Shown: positions 1 through 6,676 of the stretch, piece by piece | Numbering within the stretch: the first letter of the stretch is position 1 | How the letters are laid out: the number at the start of each line of letters is the position of its first letter | Assembly: GCA_029051085.1 (NCBI GenBank) | Contig: JAIDLK010000060.1 | Coordinates: forward strand, 1-21,401 | Length of the DNA: 21,401 nucleotides | Direction of reading: 5' to 3' | Source: Alphaproteobacteria bacterium | Lineage (GTDB): Bacteria; Pseudomonadota; Alphaproteobacteria; Rs-D84 | Notes under the pieces: model-generated | What the model was told of the DNA's origin: nothing | The model's database searches: none | The model's input: the letters and a program-made list of their open reading frames with translations, nothing else | Position numbers and translations under genes: made by a program

Positions 1-111
1 GGCCGTGTTCGTCGTGCAAAACTGTTCTTCCTGCGCGGTCTGTCCGGTAAGAAAGCGCGTATCGTCGAAGACTTGGCGGCGGCGTATGCGGAAAAGAATG
101 CGAACAAATAA
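1..111 (+). CDS. rplS: 50S ribosomal protein L19, C-terminal part (partial)
   Basis: This is the 3' end of a gene that begins before the window; frame 1 reads 36 residues to a TAA at 109-111. The residues KLFFLRGLSGKKARI match the conserved C-terminal signature of bacterial L19 (typically K-L-[YF]-[YF]-L-R-x-x-x-G-K-x-A-R-I). L19 is a large-subunit protein at the interface with the 30S subunit. The short lysine/alanine-rich tail after the signature is normal for the family. An intrinsic terminator starts 12 bases after the stop, so this is the last gene of its transcription unit, as expected where rplS ends the rpsP-rimM-trmD-rplS operon; those genes would lie upstream and are not visible. 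Confidence 0.93.
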   Translation, partial: GRVRRAKLFFLRGLSGKKARIVEDLAAAYAEKNANK

Positions 112-123
112 TTTGCATATGCT

Positions 124-153
124 AAAAATCCCGCCGTTTGGCGGGATTTTTTT
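124..153. terminator. Bidirectional intrinsic terminator between rplS and the phosphoesterase gene
   Basis: A perfect 12-bp stem (124-135 with 140-151) has a 4-base loop and is flanked by A-runs on the left and T-runs on the right, so it gives a hairpin plus U-tract on both strands. It ends rplS (+) and the convergent phosphoesterase gene (-). The TAA stop of the latter (154-152) overlaps the T-run, so two convergent units share one compact terminator. Confidence 0.9.
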
Positions 154-676
154 ATCGCTGAAAAACGCGTGGATTTTTGATATATGGATTTATTAACGGC
201 ACGGGGCGATAGGCTGTCTTTTCGACACTGACGTTTACGCACTGGCGGTGGTTTTCAAAATCATAATCTTGGATATGTATGTGGCCGTGATAGTTAACAA
301 TCGGCGGATTGTCACCAAATTCCGGCAGCGGCTCGTGTGATAGCAATATATACAACTGGGCATTATATACGGGATGTTCAAACACCTGGTCAAAGCCGGC
401 ATCGCGCCACCAACTTGGACGATGACAGCGGTCGTGGTTGCCCAGAATCAGATATTTGCGCCCATGCATACGTGACAAGATTGCCCGTACGCGCTCTTTT
501 GTCGCGCCAAACATAACATCGCCCAGCCAATAGCAAACGTCATTTTTGCCAACGGTTGCATTGTATCTTTCTATCAGGGTGTTGTTCATTTCCATCACGG
601 TTTTAAAAGGTCTGTTGCCAAACCGAATAATTTTTTCAGAATAGAAATGAGGATCCGAGTATACAAATGTTGCCAT
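152..676 (-). CDS. Calcineurin-like metallophosphoesterase, small single-domain
   Basis: Predicted 174-residue cytosolic metal-dependent phosphoesterase. The family motifs appear in order: S-D-P-H (D8, H10), G-D (D53), G-N-H-D (N80, H81), H114 in LSHEP, and GHIH (131-134), the usual set of ligands for a two-metal site. There is almost no sequence beyond this core, so the substrate cannot be predicted. The start at 676 is chosen because GGGGAGGT lies just upstream; an in-frame start 11 codons earlier falls inside the preceding gene. It begins 4 bases after the stop of the AbiEii-like gene, so the two are probably co-transcribed and perhaps translationally coupled. Its 3' end sits in the shared terminator. 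The family is certain; the role is unknown. Confidence 0.88.
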   Translation of the reverse strand: MATFVYSDPHFYSEKIIRFGNRPFKTVMEMNNTLIERYNATVGKNDVCYWLGDVMFGATKERVRAILSRMHGRKYLILGNHDRCHRPSWWRDAGFDQVFEHPVYNAQLYILLSHEPLPEFGDNPPIVNYHGHIHIQDYDFENHRQCVNVSVEKTAYRPVPLINPYIKNPRVFQR

Positions 677-680
677 ATAT

Positions 681-1622
681 CTACCTCCCCTGGTGGGCAA
701 TTTTTGCACAGCGCTTTTGCAGTATTGCCAGTTTGTTTAGAATCTGCCCCCATTTTGGTGGCGTGCTCAGGAATTCTGCAGCGTTTGTTTCATAGTCTTG
801 TTTTAGCTCAAGCATTAGGTTCGGCGCCATACATAAAGACAAGTCTGCCGGAGAGGTTATTTCCGGGATGTTCTTGGTTGTATAAATCTGTTGGTACCGA
901 ACGGTGTTTTGCAGCATATGTCGTGTATCGCGCAAATTTACAAATGGCATCAATGTTACGACATCGTAATAGTGGCGCGAGATAAAAAATTTGTTTTTGG
1001 GTGTACCTGTGGTTGCAAAAGAGTTTAATGCGAACATTTTATCCCAAAATGTTTGTTCGCATGCAACGGTCGGTATAATGCCCATGGGCTCTTTCGTAGA
1101 ATATGGCGTGACCGACTGGTAATTTATCGTATCTTTGTCATATTTGCGTGGTATGATTTCAATACAGATATGCTGGAACATTCTGTTAATTGCCGATTGA
1201 TACAAGATATGCAATGTCGGATAAGATGTTTGTTGCTCAGGATTATGTAAGGCGCGCCATTCACGGTCATTTGACAGCATAAAACGCTTGTCCTGATTTA
1301 TCGCATAGTTTATGCGCGGCATCAGCACATCAAAGACGAATTCTTTGAAATGCGACACGTGCTTTTTTAGGCGGCATCTGGAACGTGCAACCGGTAATTC
1401 TTCAAACTCGCTCGTTGCCAGGTCGATGTCGTGGCTGGCACGCTGGCATATGTTGTAAGATTTCCTAAGCGTTGCGCCACCTGAAAACACCAAGGTATCA
1501 AATGCTGATTTGTCCTCAAACAATGCGTTAAGAATTTCGCATTCCATATAATCGCACTCTGCCATAATCGGATTTGGCATAATGCTTATTGCTTTATAAA
1601 CAGGACTGTTTTTTTGAATCAT
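681..1622 (-). CDS. AbiEii/AbiGii-like nucleotidyltransferase (MenT/type IV toxin family), orphan
   Basis: The 313-residue product matches the AbiEii/DUF1814 nucleotidyltransferase fold. Visible motifs are F-S-G-G-A-T-L-R (46-53), R-x-S-H-D-I-D (61-67; D65 and D67 probable metal ligands), a third acidic strand I-E-I-I (154-157), E-Q-T-F-W-D-K (189-195) and R-H-Y-Y-D (216-220). Known relatives transfer nucleotides to tRNA 3' ends or act as toxin halves of AbiE-type phage-defence pairs. No AbiEi-like winged-helix antitoxin gene lies beside it: the upstream neighbour is divergent and the downstream neighbour is a phosphoesterase. It may therefore be an orphan toxin, a housekeeping relative, or use an unusual partner. 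The promoter TTGACA-17-TATATA ends 6 bases before the ATG, suggesting a leaderless mRNA. Confidence 0.85.
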   Translation of the reverse strand: MIQKNSPVYKAISIMPNPIMAECDYMECEILNALFEDKSAFDTLVFSGGATLRKSYNICQRASHDIDLATSEFEELPVARSRCRLKKHVSHFKEFVFDVLMPRINYAINQDKRFMLSNDREWRALHNPEQQTSYPTLHILYQSAINRMFQHICIEIIPRKYDKDTINYQSVTPYSTKEPMGIIPTVACEQTFWDKMFALNSFATTGTPKNKFFISRHYYDVVTLMPFVNLRDTRHMLQNTVRYQQIYTTKNIPEITSPADLSLCMAPNLMLELKQDYETNAAEFLSTPPKWGQILNKLAILQKRCAKIAHQGR

Positions 1623-1628
1623 GTCTCA

Positions 1629-1657
1629 TATATAGTACATCGATATTATTTTGTCAA
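1629..1657 (-). promoter_or_regulatory. Strong sigma-70-like promoter of the AbiEii-like gene (leaderless)
   Basis: On the minus strand TTGACA (1657-1652), a 17-base spacer and TATATA (1634-1629). Six bases separate the -10 box from the ATG at 1622, so transcription should start at or next to the A of the start codon. No Shine-Dalgarno sequence is possible. Confidence 0.75.
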
Positions 1658-1668
1658 GTTTTAAGGGT

Positions 1669-1697
1669 TTGACTTTACGCTGTGGCAAGGTTAAGAT
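1669..1697 (+). promoter_or_regulatory. Promoter of the DUF2155 gene cluster (near-leaderless)
   Basis: TTGACT (1669-1674), 17 bases, TAAGAT (1692-1697). Nine bases separate the -10 box from the ATG at 1707, leaving a 5' UTR of about 0-3 nt. It is divergent from the AbiEii-like promoter; the two -35 boxes are 11 bases apart, so shared regulation by one factor is possible. Confidence 0.68.
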
Positions 1698-1706
1698 ATA
1701 GCCGAA

Positions 1707-2057
1707 ATGAAAAAATATATTATCGGCCTTTTTGCAATATGTGCTTTTACGACAATTATGTCGCCTGCGAACGCTTATATTGACCGCGAGACGGCGGTTG
1801 TCCGCATAATGAACAAGGCGGCAGGTAAAGCGCAGACTGTTACCCTGCCCGTTGGTCGGCGTATGTCGTTTGAGAAATTGGACTTGTTGGTGCGGTCGTG
1901 CAAACAGACGGATCCGTTTCAGGCTGAAGACTTTTTCATGTTTATAGAAATATCACAGGATGCAAAAATTTTCAGCGGCTGGATGAGTCGTAATGAGCCG
2001 GGTAACAATCCTTTGCAGCATCCGGATTATGATTTGTGGTTGGTTAGGTGCGAGTAA
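1707..2057 (+). CDS. DUF2155 family exported protein
   Basis: A 116-residue protein with a Sec signal peptide (lysines, a hydrophobic stretch, likely cleavage after the ANA motif around residue 23). The mature part matches the alphaproteobacterial DUF2155 domain: the repeated pattern A-G-K-x-x-T-V-T-L-P-V-G, a V-R-S-C segment, I-F-S-G-W-M, and the C-terminal HPDYDLWLVRC with its paired cysteine. The biochemical role of DUF2155 is unknown; it is predicted to be periplasmic. It opens a rightward cluster that also holds a DUF1460 amidase-like lipoprotein, which hints at a cell-envelope context. The start at 1707 is supported by the signal peptide and by the promoter just upstream, not by a ribosome binding site. 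Confidence 0.85.
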   Translation: MKKYIIGLFAICAFTTIMSPANAYIDRETAVVRIMNKAAGKAQTVTLPVGRRMSFEKLDLLVRSCKQTDPFQAEDFFMFIEISQDAKIFSGWMSRNEPGNNPLQHPDYDLWLVRCE

Positions 2058-2061
2058 AGCG

Positions 2062-2463
2062 ATGGTCGATGTATATATTATAAATTTGTCCGGCTTTATG
2101 CTGGGGACCGACAAAGACGTGTTGCGGCCCGGTCAGAAATGGTTGCCATATGATGCAGAGGTTTATGTCTGTCGCAATATTGATGTTGCAAAGCGTCTGC
2201 TACAGCTATCTCAGCGAGGCTTTATAGACGGGATAAATCCGGTTTGGACGACAATTTATCATGTTGTTGCACCAATGGTAAAATGCACACGCGCAGACAA
2301 TGCAATGCTATGGACGCCCGATGCGTCCAAAATCATCGTTGACCGCCCGGTGTTTCAACAGCCGCCGCGTCAGTTGCCAGAGGCGGCATTGTTTGATAAT
2401 GCCAAAGCGCAGTTGTCGGCGTTTATGAGGCTAATGAATTTATCAAGGGAGGAGACCAAATGA
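2062..2463 (+). CDS. Hypothetical protein, 133 aa
   Basis: I do not recognise this protein. The open frame extends further 5' but that part overlaps the DUF2155 gene; the ATG at 2062, four bases after the DUF2155 stop, gives normal packing and has a weak purine-rich stretch (GAGTAAAG) before it. The 133-residue product has no signal peptide or membrane segment. It starts with a beta-strand-like hydrophobic run (V-D-V-Y-I-I-N-L), contains two cysteines (in V-C-R and K-C-T) and ends in a charged helix. Its stop overlaps the start of the next gene by ATGA (2460-2463), so the two are probably translationally coupled. Codon use resembles its neighbours. It is likely real because it bridges an otherwise gapless operon. 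Confidence 0.7.
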   Translation: MVDVYIINLSGFMLGTDKDVLRPGQKWLPYDAEVYVCRNIDVAKRLLQLSQRGFIDGINPVWTTIYHVVAPMVKCTRADNAMLWTPDASKIIVDRPVFQQPPRQLPEAALFDNAKAQLSAFMRLMNLSREETK

Positions 2464-2765
2464 AGTTTATAAAAAAATACTTAAAGATTTTAATCGGCGT
2501 TGCGGCACTGTTGCTGGTGTTTACCGTGTTTGTTATGAGCCAGCGTTCAGAAAATCTGGAGGGGGCGCCGTTGAAGAAATGGCCGTCGGCATCGCTGGAG
2601 CGCAGAATTGCCGCCGCAAAAATTTTAACCGGAACAGACCAGAACGCAGAACTGATTGTTCAGTGTATTGATAAAATAGCCACTTTGCCTGATTCAGGCG
2701 AGATGGCAATTCGTGATGCGGCATCATTATGCTATACCGGGGTTCAGCTGAAGGAAAATCTGTAA
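2460..2765 (+). CDS. Small membrane-anchored hypothetical protein
   Basis: The 101-residue product has a short lysine-rich N terminus and one hydrophobic segment at about residues 8-27 (I-L-I-G-V-A-A-L-L-L-V-F), followed by an apparently soluble charged domain of about 70 residues with two cysteines (V-Q-C and L-C-Y). It is predicted to be inserted as an N-in anchor with a periplasmic domain; it could also be an uncleaved signal. The start is firm: AAGGGAGGAG lies just before the ATG, which overlaps the upstream stop (ATGA). The DUF1460 lipoprotein gene begins at the very next base after its stop. I recognise no family, but the position suggests a job with the envelope proteins on both sides. 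Confidence 0.75.
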   Translation: MKFIKKYLKILIGVAALLLVFTVFVMSQRSENLEGAPLKKWPSASLERRIAAAKILTGTDQNAELIVQCIDKIATLPDSGEMAIRDAASLCYTGVQLKENL

Positions 2766-3461
2766 GTGAGACGCGGACCTGTACTTGTTATTATGTTTAT
2801 TGCGGGGTGCGGATTTTACGCGCCCCGTAATGATGTTGGCGCCGGATATTTGGGCGCGAGGTATATTCTTGACCCATTGGGCGAAGCAGACGGATATGAT
2901 AGCGACCCGCTGGTCCGATATGACGCATTTGACTGTACTACGTTTGTAGAAACTGTGTTGGCCGATGGGGATGAGCGACGTCTTAGCGCCATTCGATATC
3001 GCGACGGCGTGGTCGCATGGGAAAATCGAAATCACTTTATTGAGACGGATTGGCTGAATAATAATTCCGATTTCTTGGAAAATGCAAGTGCCAAGTACGG
3101 GAATACCGCGATACGTCATGTTGTTATAGACAAGGCGGCATGGGCATTGAAAAATCATGGCATATCCGTCAATGCAAATCCTATTGCGGCCGAGTTGGAG
3201 TATCTGCCGTACGAGACGCTTGGCGATATTCATAATACAAGGCCGCTGGTTGTGCTGTTTATCGTTGGCAATTTGAAAAAACATGATAAAATTGCAACGG
3301 ATATTGCCGTTGTGCATATGGGATTCTTGCTGCCGGGCGGTCAGGTGTTGCGACATGCATCAACCGGGCGCGGAGTTGTAGATGATAATTTTGCCGAATA
3401 TGTGACAAAGCGGCGCGGTATGAAAAATAATATTGGTATTGCATTGGTGGAAATAAAATGA
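2766..3461 (+). CDS. DUF1460 (N-acetylmuramoyl-L-alanine amidase-like) lipoprotein
   Basis: This 231-residue protein begins with GTG directly after the previous TAA, so translation is probably coupled. The N terminus is a lipoprotein signal (hydrophobic run, lipobox F-I-A-G-C, lipidated C15). The DUF1460 signature follows: A-F-D-C-T-T-F-V-E (catalytic-type C57), I-R-Y-R-D-G (76-81), R-N-H-F (88-91) and, near the C terminus, a V-H-M-G-F strand and H-A-S. DUF1460 belongs to the NlpC/P60-like papain fold and is described as amidase-like acting on peptidoglycan; here it would act in the periplasm tethered to a membrane. The gene overlaps tsaD by ATGA at 3458-3461. Family assignment is strong; substrate is inferred. 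Confidence 0.85.
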   Translation: MRRGPVLVIMFIAGCGFYAPRNDVGAGYLGARYILDPLGEADGYDSDPLVRYDAFDCTTFVETVLADGDERRLSAIRYRDGVVAWENRNHFIETDWLNNNSDFLENASAKYGNTAIRHVVIDKAAWALKNHGISVNANPIAAELEYLPYETLGDIHNTRPLVVLFIVGNLKKHDKIATDIAVVHMGFLLPGGQVLRHASTGRGVVDDNFAEYVTKRRGMKNNIGIALVEIK

Positions 3462-4585
3462 TGAATACGGAAGAAAATATTATCAAGATGGACATGGGCG
3501 CGATGAATGGCGGGGATAAATCAGCAGATGCCCTGTTATGTCTTGGGATAGAATCGTCTTGTGATGAAACGTCTGCGGCGATTGTGGATTCAAATCAAAA
3601 TATATTATCCCATATTATTTATTCGCAAATACCGGAACATCAAAAGTACGGCGGCGTGGTGCCAGAGTTGGCCGCGCGCGCACATATTTTGGCCATAGAT
3701 ACGGTTGTACGCCAAACATTGGCAGCCGCGGGTAAAAGCATAAGTGATATGGATGTAATTGCCGCAACTGCCGGGCCGGGGTTAATCGGCGGGGTATTGA
3801 TTGGATGGTTGGCGGCAACGGGAATGGCCCAGGCGACGGGAAAACCGCTTGTTGCGGTTAATCACTTGGAGGGGCACGCTTTGGTTCCGCGCCTGCATGC
3901 CGCGGCGGCGGATGGCACCGATTTGCCGGATGGCGTTGCGTTCCCGTATCTTTTAATGCTGGCATCTGGCGGGCATTGTCAGATTTTGCTGGTGCGTGGC
4001 GTCGGGCAATATGAACAGATAGGTCAAACATTGGACGACAGTGCCGGAGAAGCTTTTGATAAAGTCGCAAAGATGCTGGGGCTGGGGTATCCGGGCGGCC
4101 CGGTTGTCGACGCGCGTGCGCAAAAAGGCAATCCGACACGCTTTCATTTCCCGCGCCCCCTGTGTGACAAGCCCGGCTGTGATTTTTCCTTCAGCGGAAT
4201 AAAAACCGCCGCACGTACCATGCTCGACAAGGCCCCGGAACCGCATAGTGATGAATTTATAAATGACTTCTGTGCATCTTTCCAGGCGGCGGTTGTTGAT
4301 TGTATTGTTAACCGACTTGAACATGCAATGAAAGATGAGCGTGTGCGCAAGGCCGCACCTCAGACACTTGTTGTTGCAGGTGGCGTTGCAAAGAACAGTG
4401 CAATTCGCGCCGCAATGGAGCGTTTGGCCGGTTCCAATGACATGACATTTGCCGCACCACCGCTTAGTTTGTGTACGGATAACGGTGCCATGATTGCATG
4501 GGCCGGGATTGAAAATTTCCGTGTTGGCCGAATTGTTAAAGAGCCGATTGCGCCGCGTCCGCGCTGGCCCTTGACGGAATTGTAA
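3458..4585 (+). CDS. tsaD: tRNA N6-threonylcarbamoyladenosine synthase subunit TsaD
   Basis: TsaD, with TsaB and TsaE, transfers the threonylcarbamoyl group to A37 of ANN-decoding tRNAs in the cytosol. Sequence marks are the N-terminal LGIESSCDETSAAI (29-42), metal-binding HLEGH (H136, H140), the nucleotide loops D-D-S-A-G-E-A-F-D-K (193-202) and G-G-V-A-K-N-S (308-314), and C-T-D-N-G-A-M (339-345) with metal ligand D341. At 375 residues it is slightly long: about 27 extra residues precede the conserved start, so one of the methionines at positions 11, 13 or 16 could be the true start, although the ATGA overlap with the DUF1460 gene favours 3458. It closes the 1707-4585 cluster. Confidence 0.96.
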   Translation: MMNTEENIIKMDMGAMNGGDKSADALLCLGIESSCDETSAAIVDSNQNILSHIIYSQIPEHQKYGGVVPELAARAHILAIDTVVRQTLAAAGKSISDMDVIAATAGPGLIGGVLIGWLAATGMAQATGKPLVAVNHLEGHALVPRLHAAAADGTDLPDGVAFPYLLMLASGGHCQILLVRGVGQYEQIGQTLDDSAGEAFDKVAKMLGLGYPGGPVVDARAQKGNPTRFHFPRPLCDKPGCDFSFSGIKTAARTMLDKAPEPHSDEFINDFCASFQAAVVDCIVNRLEHAMKDERVRKAAPQTLVVAGGVAKNSAIRAAMERLAGSNDMTFAAPPLSLCTDNGAMIAWAGIENFRVGRIVKEPIAPRPRWPLTEL

Positions 4586-4608
4586 AATGCGCAAAGATAT
4601 GGTATAGT
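4580..4608 (+). promoter_or_regulatory. Leaderless promoter of the YunG-like gene
   Basis: TTGTAA (4580-4585, which is also the last two codons of tsaD), a 17-base spacer and TATAGT (4603-4608). The ATG at 4616 starts 7 bases after the -10 box, so transcription would begin at the start codon; no Shine-Dalgarno sequence is present. Confidence 0.6.
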
Positions 4609-4615
4609 TTGTGCT

Positions 4616-5122
4616 ATGAAAAAGAATAATGCCGTCGCATATGAAAGCGCTACAAAAAGTCTGCTGAACAAGCTGGACGAAATGAATTTACCCAGAGAGC
4701 AGCGTTTGCGCGCAAAAAACTTAACGCTACTGTTTCGCGACAGCTTTAAATCCGATGCGGTAAAGCACGCAACTTTCTATCAGGACATACAATACGACTA
4801 TAAATATTTCCCATACGATTCTTATGGGTTTTGTCGCGCGTCCAGTTGCTCTTTTGTAGCATTGATGAATAACCCGGATTGGCAGTTGCGCTATATTGGT
4901 GAAATATGGGAATATGGACCGCATTATTTTATTATGCATATGCCGACAAAAAACGTTTTTGATTTGACTTTTGACCAATATGCATATGATGGACACTCGG
5001 TTCCGTATTTTATGGGACGTCCGACAAAGATAGGTGCTGATGAAAAAGGGGCCGTGGTTCGTTTTTTACATGCTGCGGGGCTGGATTTTTCACTGGCAAC
5101 AAAAAATATAGACAGGGATTAA
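4616..5122 (+). CDS. YunG-like conserved protein, putative papain-fold cysteine hydrolase
   Basis: The 168-residue soluble protein has a charged helical N terminus (about 1-50) and then a pattern reminiscent of YunG-like proteins: a cysteine before a helix (F-C-R-A-S-S-C-S-F-V-A-L; C73 and C78), a histidine opening a strand (G-P-H-Y-F-I, H103), and D-L-T-F-D-Q (116-121) followed by Y-D-G-H-S-V-P-Y-F. A Cys-His-Asp arrangement in this order suggests a papain-like active site (C78, H103, D116), but this is inference from motif order. There is no signal peptide. The gene has its own leaderless promoter and ends 6 bases before xseA, so it may be co-transcribed with it. The function is unknown. 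Confidence 0.72.
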   Translation: MKKNNAVAYESATKSLLNKLDEMNLPREQRLRAKNLTLLFRDSFKSDAVKHATFYQDIQYDYKYFPYDSYGFCRASSCSFVALMNNPDWQLRYIGEIWEYGPHYFIMHMPTKNVFDLTFDQYAYDGHSVPYFMGRPTKIGADEKGAVVRFLHAAGLDFSLATKNIDRD

Positions 5123-5128
5123 ACAAGC

Positions 5129-6364
5129 ATGCAAAAACCGGAGCCTTTTGTAAAATCAGATACAGTTTTCAGTGTTACAGATGCGGCGGCACTGCTGAAA
5201 GGTGTTGTTGAAACGGCGTTTCCCTGTATTCGCATACGGGGTGAACTGTCGCAAATTACGCGAGCATCATCCGGCCATATGTATATGACAATCAAAGATT
5301 CCGGTGCGGCAATTTCTGCAATTATATGGCGTGGAACGCCGGTGAACTTTCGATTGGAAGACGGTCTGGAGGTTATAATAACAGGTCGTCTGACGACATA
5401 CCCTGCCCGCAGCAACTATCAGATTATTGTAAATGAAATTGAAATGGCGGGTGTGGGCGCAATTTTAAAAATGCTGGAAGAGCGCAAGCAGAAGCTTGCG
5501 GCCGAAGGTTTGTTTGACGCATCGCGAAAAAAAGCGCTGCCGCGTTTTCCGCAGCGCGTCGGTGTTGTTACCAGTCCCACAGGCGCGGCGTTCCATGATA
5601 TCCAAAATCGTTTGCGCGAGCGCTTTCCCGTCCATGTTATTTTGTATCCGGCGACGGTCCAAGGCGCGACCGCCGCGGCCGAAGTTGCCGCCGGTATAGA
5701 ATATTTTAACCGGGAAAAAAATGTTGATGTAATAATTGTCGCACGTGGTGGTGGCGCGTTGGAGGATTTATTGCCGTTTTCCGAAGAGGTTGTCGTTCGT
5801 GCCGCCGCCGCCAGCCAGATTCCATTGATATCCGGTGTCGGGCATGAGCCTGATTGGATGCTGATAGACTTTGCAGCCGATTTTCGTGCGCCAACACCGA
5901 CCGGTGCGGCGGAAACGGTTGTTCCGACCAAGTTGTCTTTGGTTCAAGAGCTGGATAATATGTGGCACAGACTGTCCGGGAATTTCACAACTCGCCTGGC
6001 GAATGCGCGCGCACGAATGGATGCCATTATTGTAAAAAATCCGCGACAGATGGTTATGGAACGCGCCCAGCGTTTGGACGATGTTGGACGCAGTATGGAT
6101 ATAATTATCGGTGCAAAGATTCAGTCGGCCCGTCAAAGAATGCAAAACACCGATACTTTCCCAAATATTCTGGCCACACGCATGGCAACATTGGGACAAA
6201 ATCTGTCACATATGGGCCAGATGTTAAATTCATTAAGCTACAGAAATGTGCTTGCGCGTGGCTATGCAATTGTACGTGATGCAGATGGAGATATAATATC
6301 CGCCGCCGCAACAGGTTCGCGCCCTGCCTCGATTGAATTTGCAGACGGCATTGTTCAGATTTAA
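5129..6364 (+). CDS. xseA: Exodeoxyribonuclease VII large subunit
   Basis: Exonuclease VII degrades single-stranded DNA from both ends into short oligonucleotides; XseA is the large catalytic subunit that works with several XseB chains. The 411-residue product shows the N-terminal OB-fold (about 12-110, with I-R-I-R-G-E-L-S and S-G-H-M-Y-M-T-I-K-D) and the catalytic domain with V-T-S-P-T-G-A-A-F-H-D-I, A-R-G-G-G-A-L-E-D-L and S-G-V-G-H-E-P-D, then a helical coiled region and the C-terminal R-G-Y-A-I-V. It is somewhat shorter than many homologues (about 400-450). The ribosome binding site is weak (AGGG about 10 bases upstream). xseB is not in this window. The stop is 7 bases before the -35 box of the first RNA leader. 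Confidence 0.95.
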   Translation: MQKPEPFVKSDTVFSVTDAAALLKGVVETAFPCIRIRGELSQITRASSGHMYMTIKDSGAAISAIIWRGTPVNFRLEDGLEVIITGRLTTYPARSNYQIIVNEIEMAGVGAILKMLEERKQKLAAEGLFDASRKKALPRFPQRVGVVTSPTGAAFHDIQNRLRERFPVHVILYPATVQGATAAAEVAAGIEYFNREKNVDVIIVARGGGALEDLLPFSEEVVVRAAAASQIPLISGVGHEPDWMLIDFAADFRAPTPTGAAETVVPTKLSLVQELDNMWHRLSGNFTTRLANARARMDAIIVKNPRQMVMERAQRLDDVGRSMDIIIGAKIQSARQRMQNTDTFPNILATRMATLGQNLSHMGQMLNSLSYRNVLARGYAIVRDADGDIISAAATGSRPASIEFADGIVQI

Positions 6365-6371
6365 TCTTTGC

Positions 6372-6400
6372 TTGTTTTTATTCCGATAATCCTTTATAAT
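6372..6400 (+). promoter_or_regulatory. Promoter of leader A (cysteine-rich proteins A1-A2)
   Basis: TTGTTT (6372-6377), 17 bases, TATAAT (6395-6400). It lies just after xseA and at the same place relative to the conserved RNA as the promoters of leaders B and C. The predicted transcript would start near 6407. Confidence 0.72.
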
Positions 6401-6405
6401 ATTTT

Positions 6406-6511
6406 TGAACTCAAAGGGATATTGGGTTCGGGGTCGTCAAAAAGCCCATATACAAGCAATATGCGTCTGCATATTGATATCCGCTTAACAGCGGCGCGAA
6501 TGCGCCTTTTG
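6406..6511 (+). ncRNA. Leader A, module 1: conserved structured RNA, diverged copy
   Basis: This RNA directly follows the promoter. It shows the same order of elements as the copies at 14112 and 18069: a 5' hairpin (6407-6412 with 6424-6429), GGGGT (6430-6434) with a later GCCC, a GCGTC core at 6463-6467 followed by G..ATA, and a GGCGC/GCGCC hairpin (6493-6506) with a T-run (6507-6510). Here the GCGTC core bridges the stem and loop of a perfect 8-bp hairpin (6457-6464 with 6469-6476). The last hairpin could end a short RNA of about 100 nt or attenuate read-through. I cannot assign it to a known RNA family; this copy is the most diverged of the three. Confidence 0.6.
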
Positions 6512-6516
6512 TTATG

Positions 6517-6672
6517 CCCTGATTGTGCATATGCATGGTCGGGGAGCCTGTGGTTATAAAATAACGCGACCAACGTCGCGCAAAGACCACAGGGATCATT
6601 CTTGTATATGATTTTTTGAACTCCCCGACCGCCATTTCTTTGGCGGTTTTTTGATACAAAGCAAAAAGGGGA
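6517..6672 (+). promoter_or_regulatory. Leader A, module 2: alternative-pairing switch before A1
   Basis: Strand b (6537-6545, GGTCGGGGA) can pair with upstream a1 (6517-6524, CCCTGATT, with wobbles) or perfectly over 9 bp with a2 (6622-6630, TCCCCGACC). If b pairs with a2, the enclosed RNA forms a nested hairpin (6547-6554 with 6585-6592, containing CGCGAC/GTCGCG) and a small hairpin ATCAT/ATGAT. The a2 strand shares its last 3 bases with the 5' arm of the terminator at 6628. The Shine-Dalgarno GGGGA (6668-6672) is complementary to TCCCC in a2, so a free a2 could also hide the ribosome binding site. Together modules 1 and 2 fill the 312-base gap 6365-6676. Confidence 0.65.
6628..6652 (+). 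terminator. Intrinsic terminator inside leader A
   Basis: ACCGCCA (6628-6634) pairs with TGGCGGT (6641-6647) around a 6-base loop, followed by T-rich 6648-6652. It lies 24 bases before the ATG of A1, so it must act as an attenuator, not as an end-of-gene terminator. Its foot overlaps switch strand a2 by three bases. Confidence 0.75.
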
Positions 6673-6676
6673 AATA

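Noticed and set aside
2727..3356. 209-codon open frame on the - strand opposite the DUF1460 gene
   Set aside because: The plus-strand frame has a lipobox, catalytic cysteine and DUF1460 motifs; the minus frame has none.
3953..4594. 213-codon open frame on the - strand across tsaD
   Set aside because: It lies fully antisense to a certain gene with strong motifs; no family resemblance or start signal.
6549..6563. Short leader peptide GTG-GTT-ATA-AAA-TAA behind a GGGGA in leader A
   Set aside because: No equivalent short frame follows the SD-like b strand in leaders B or C, so it is probably chance.
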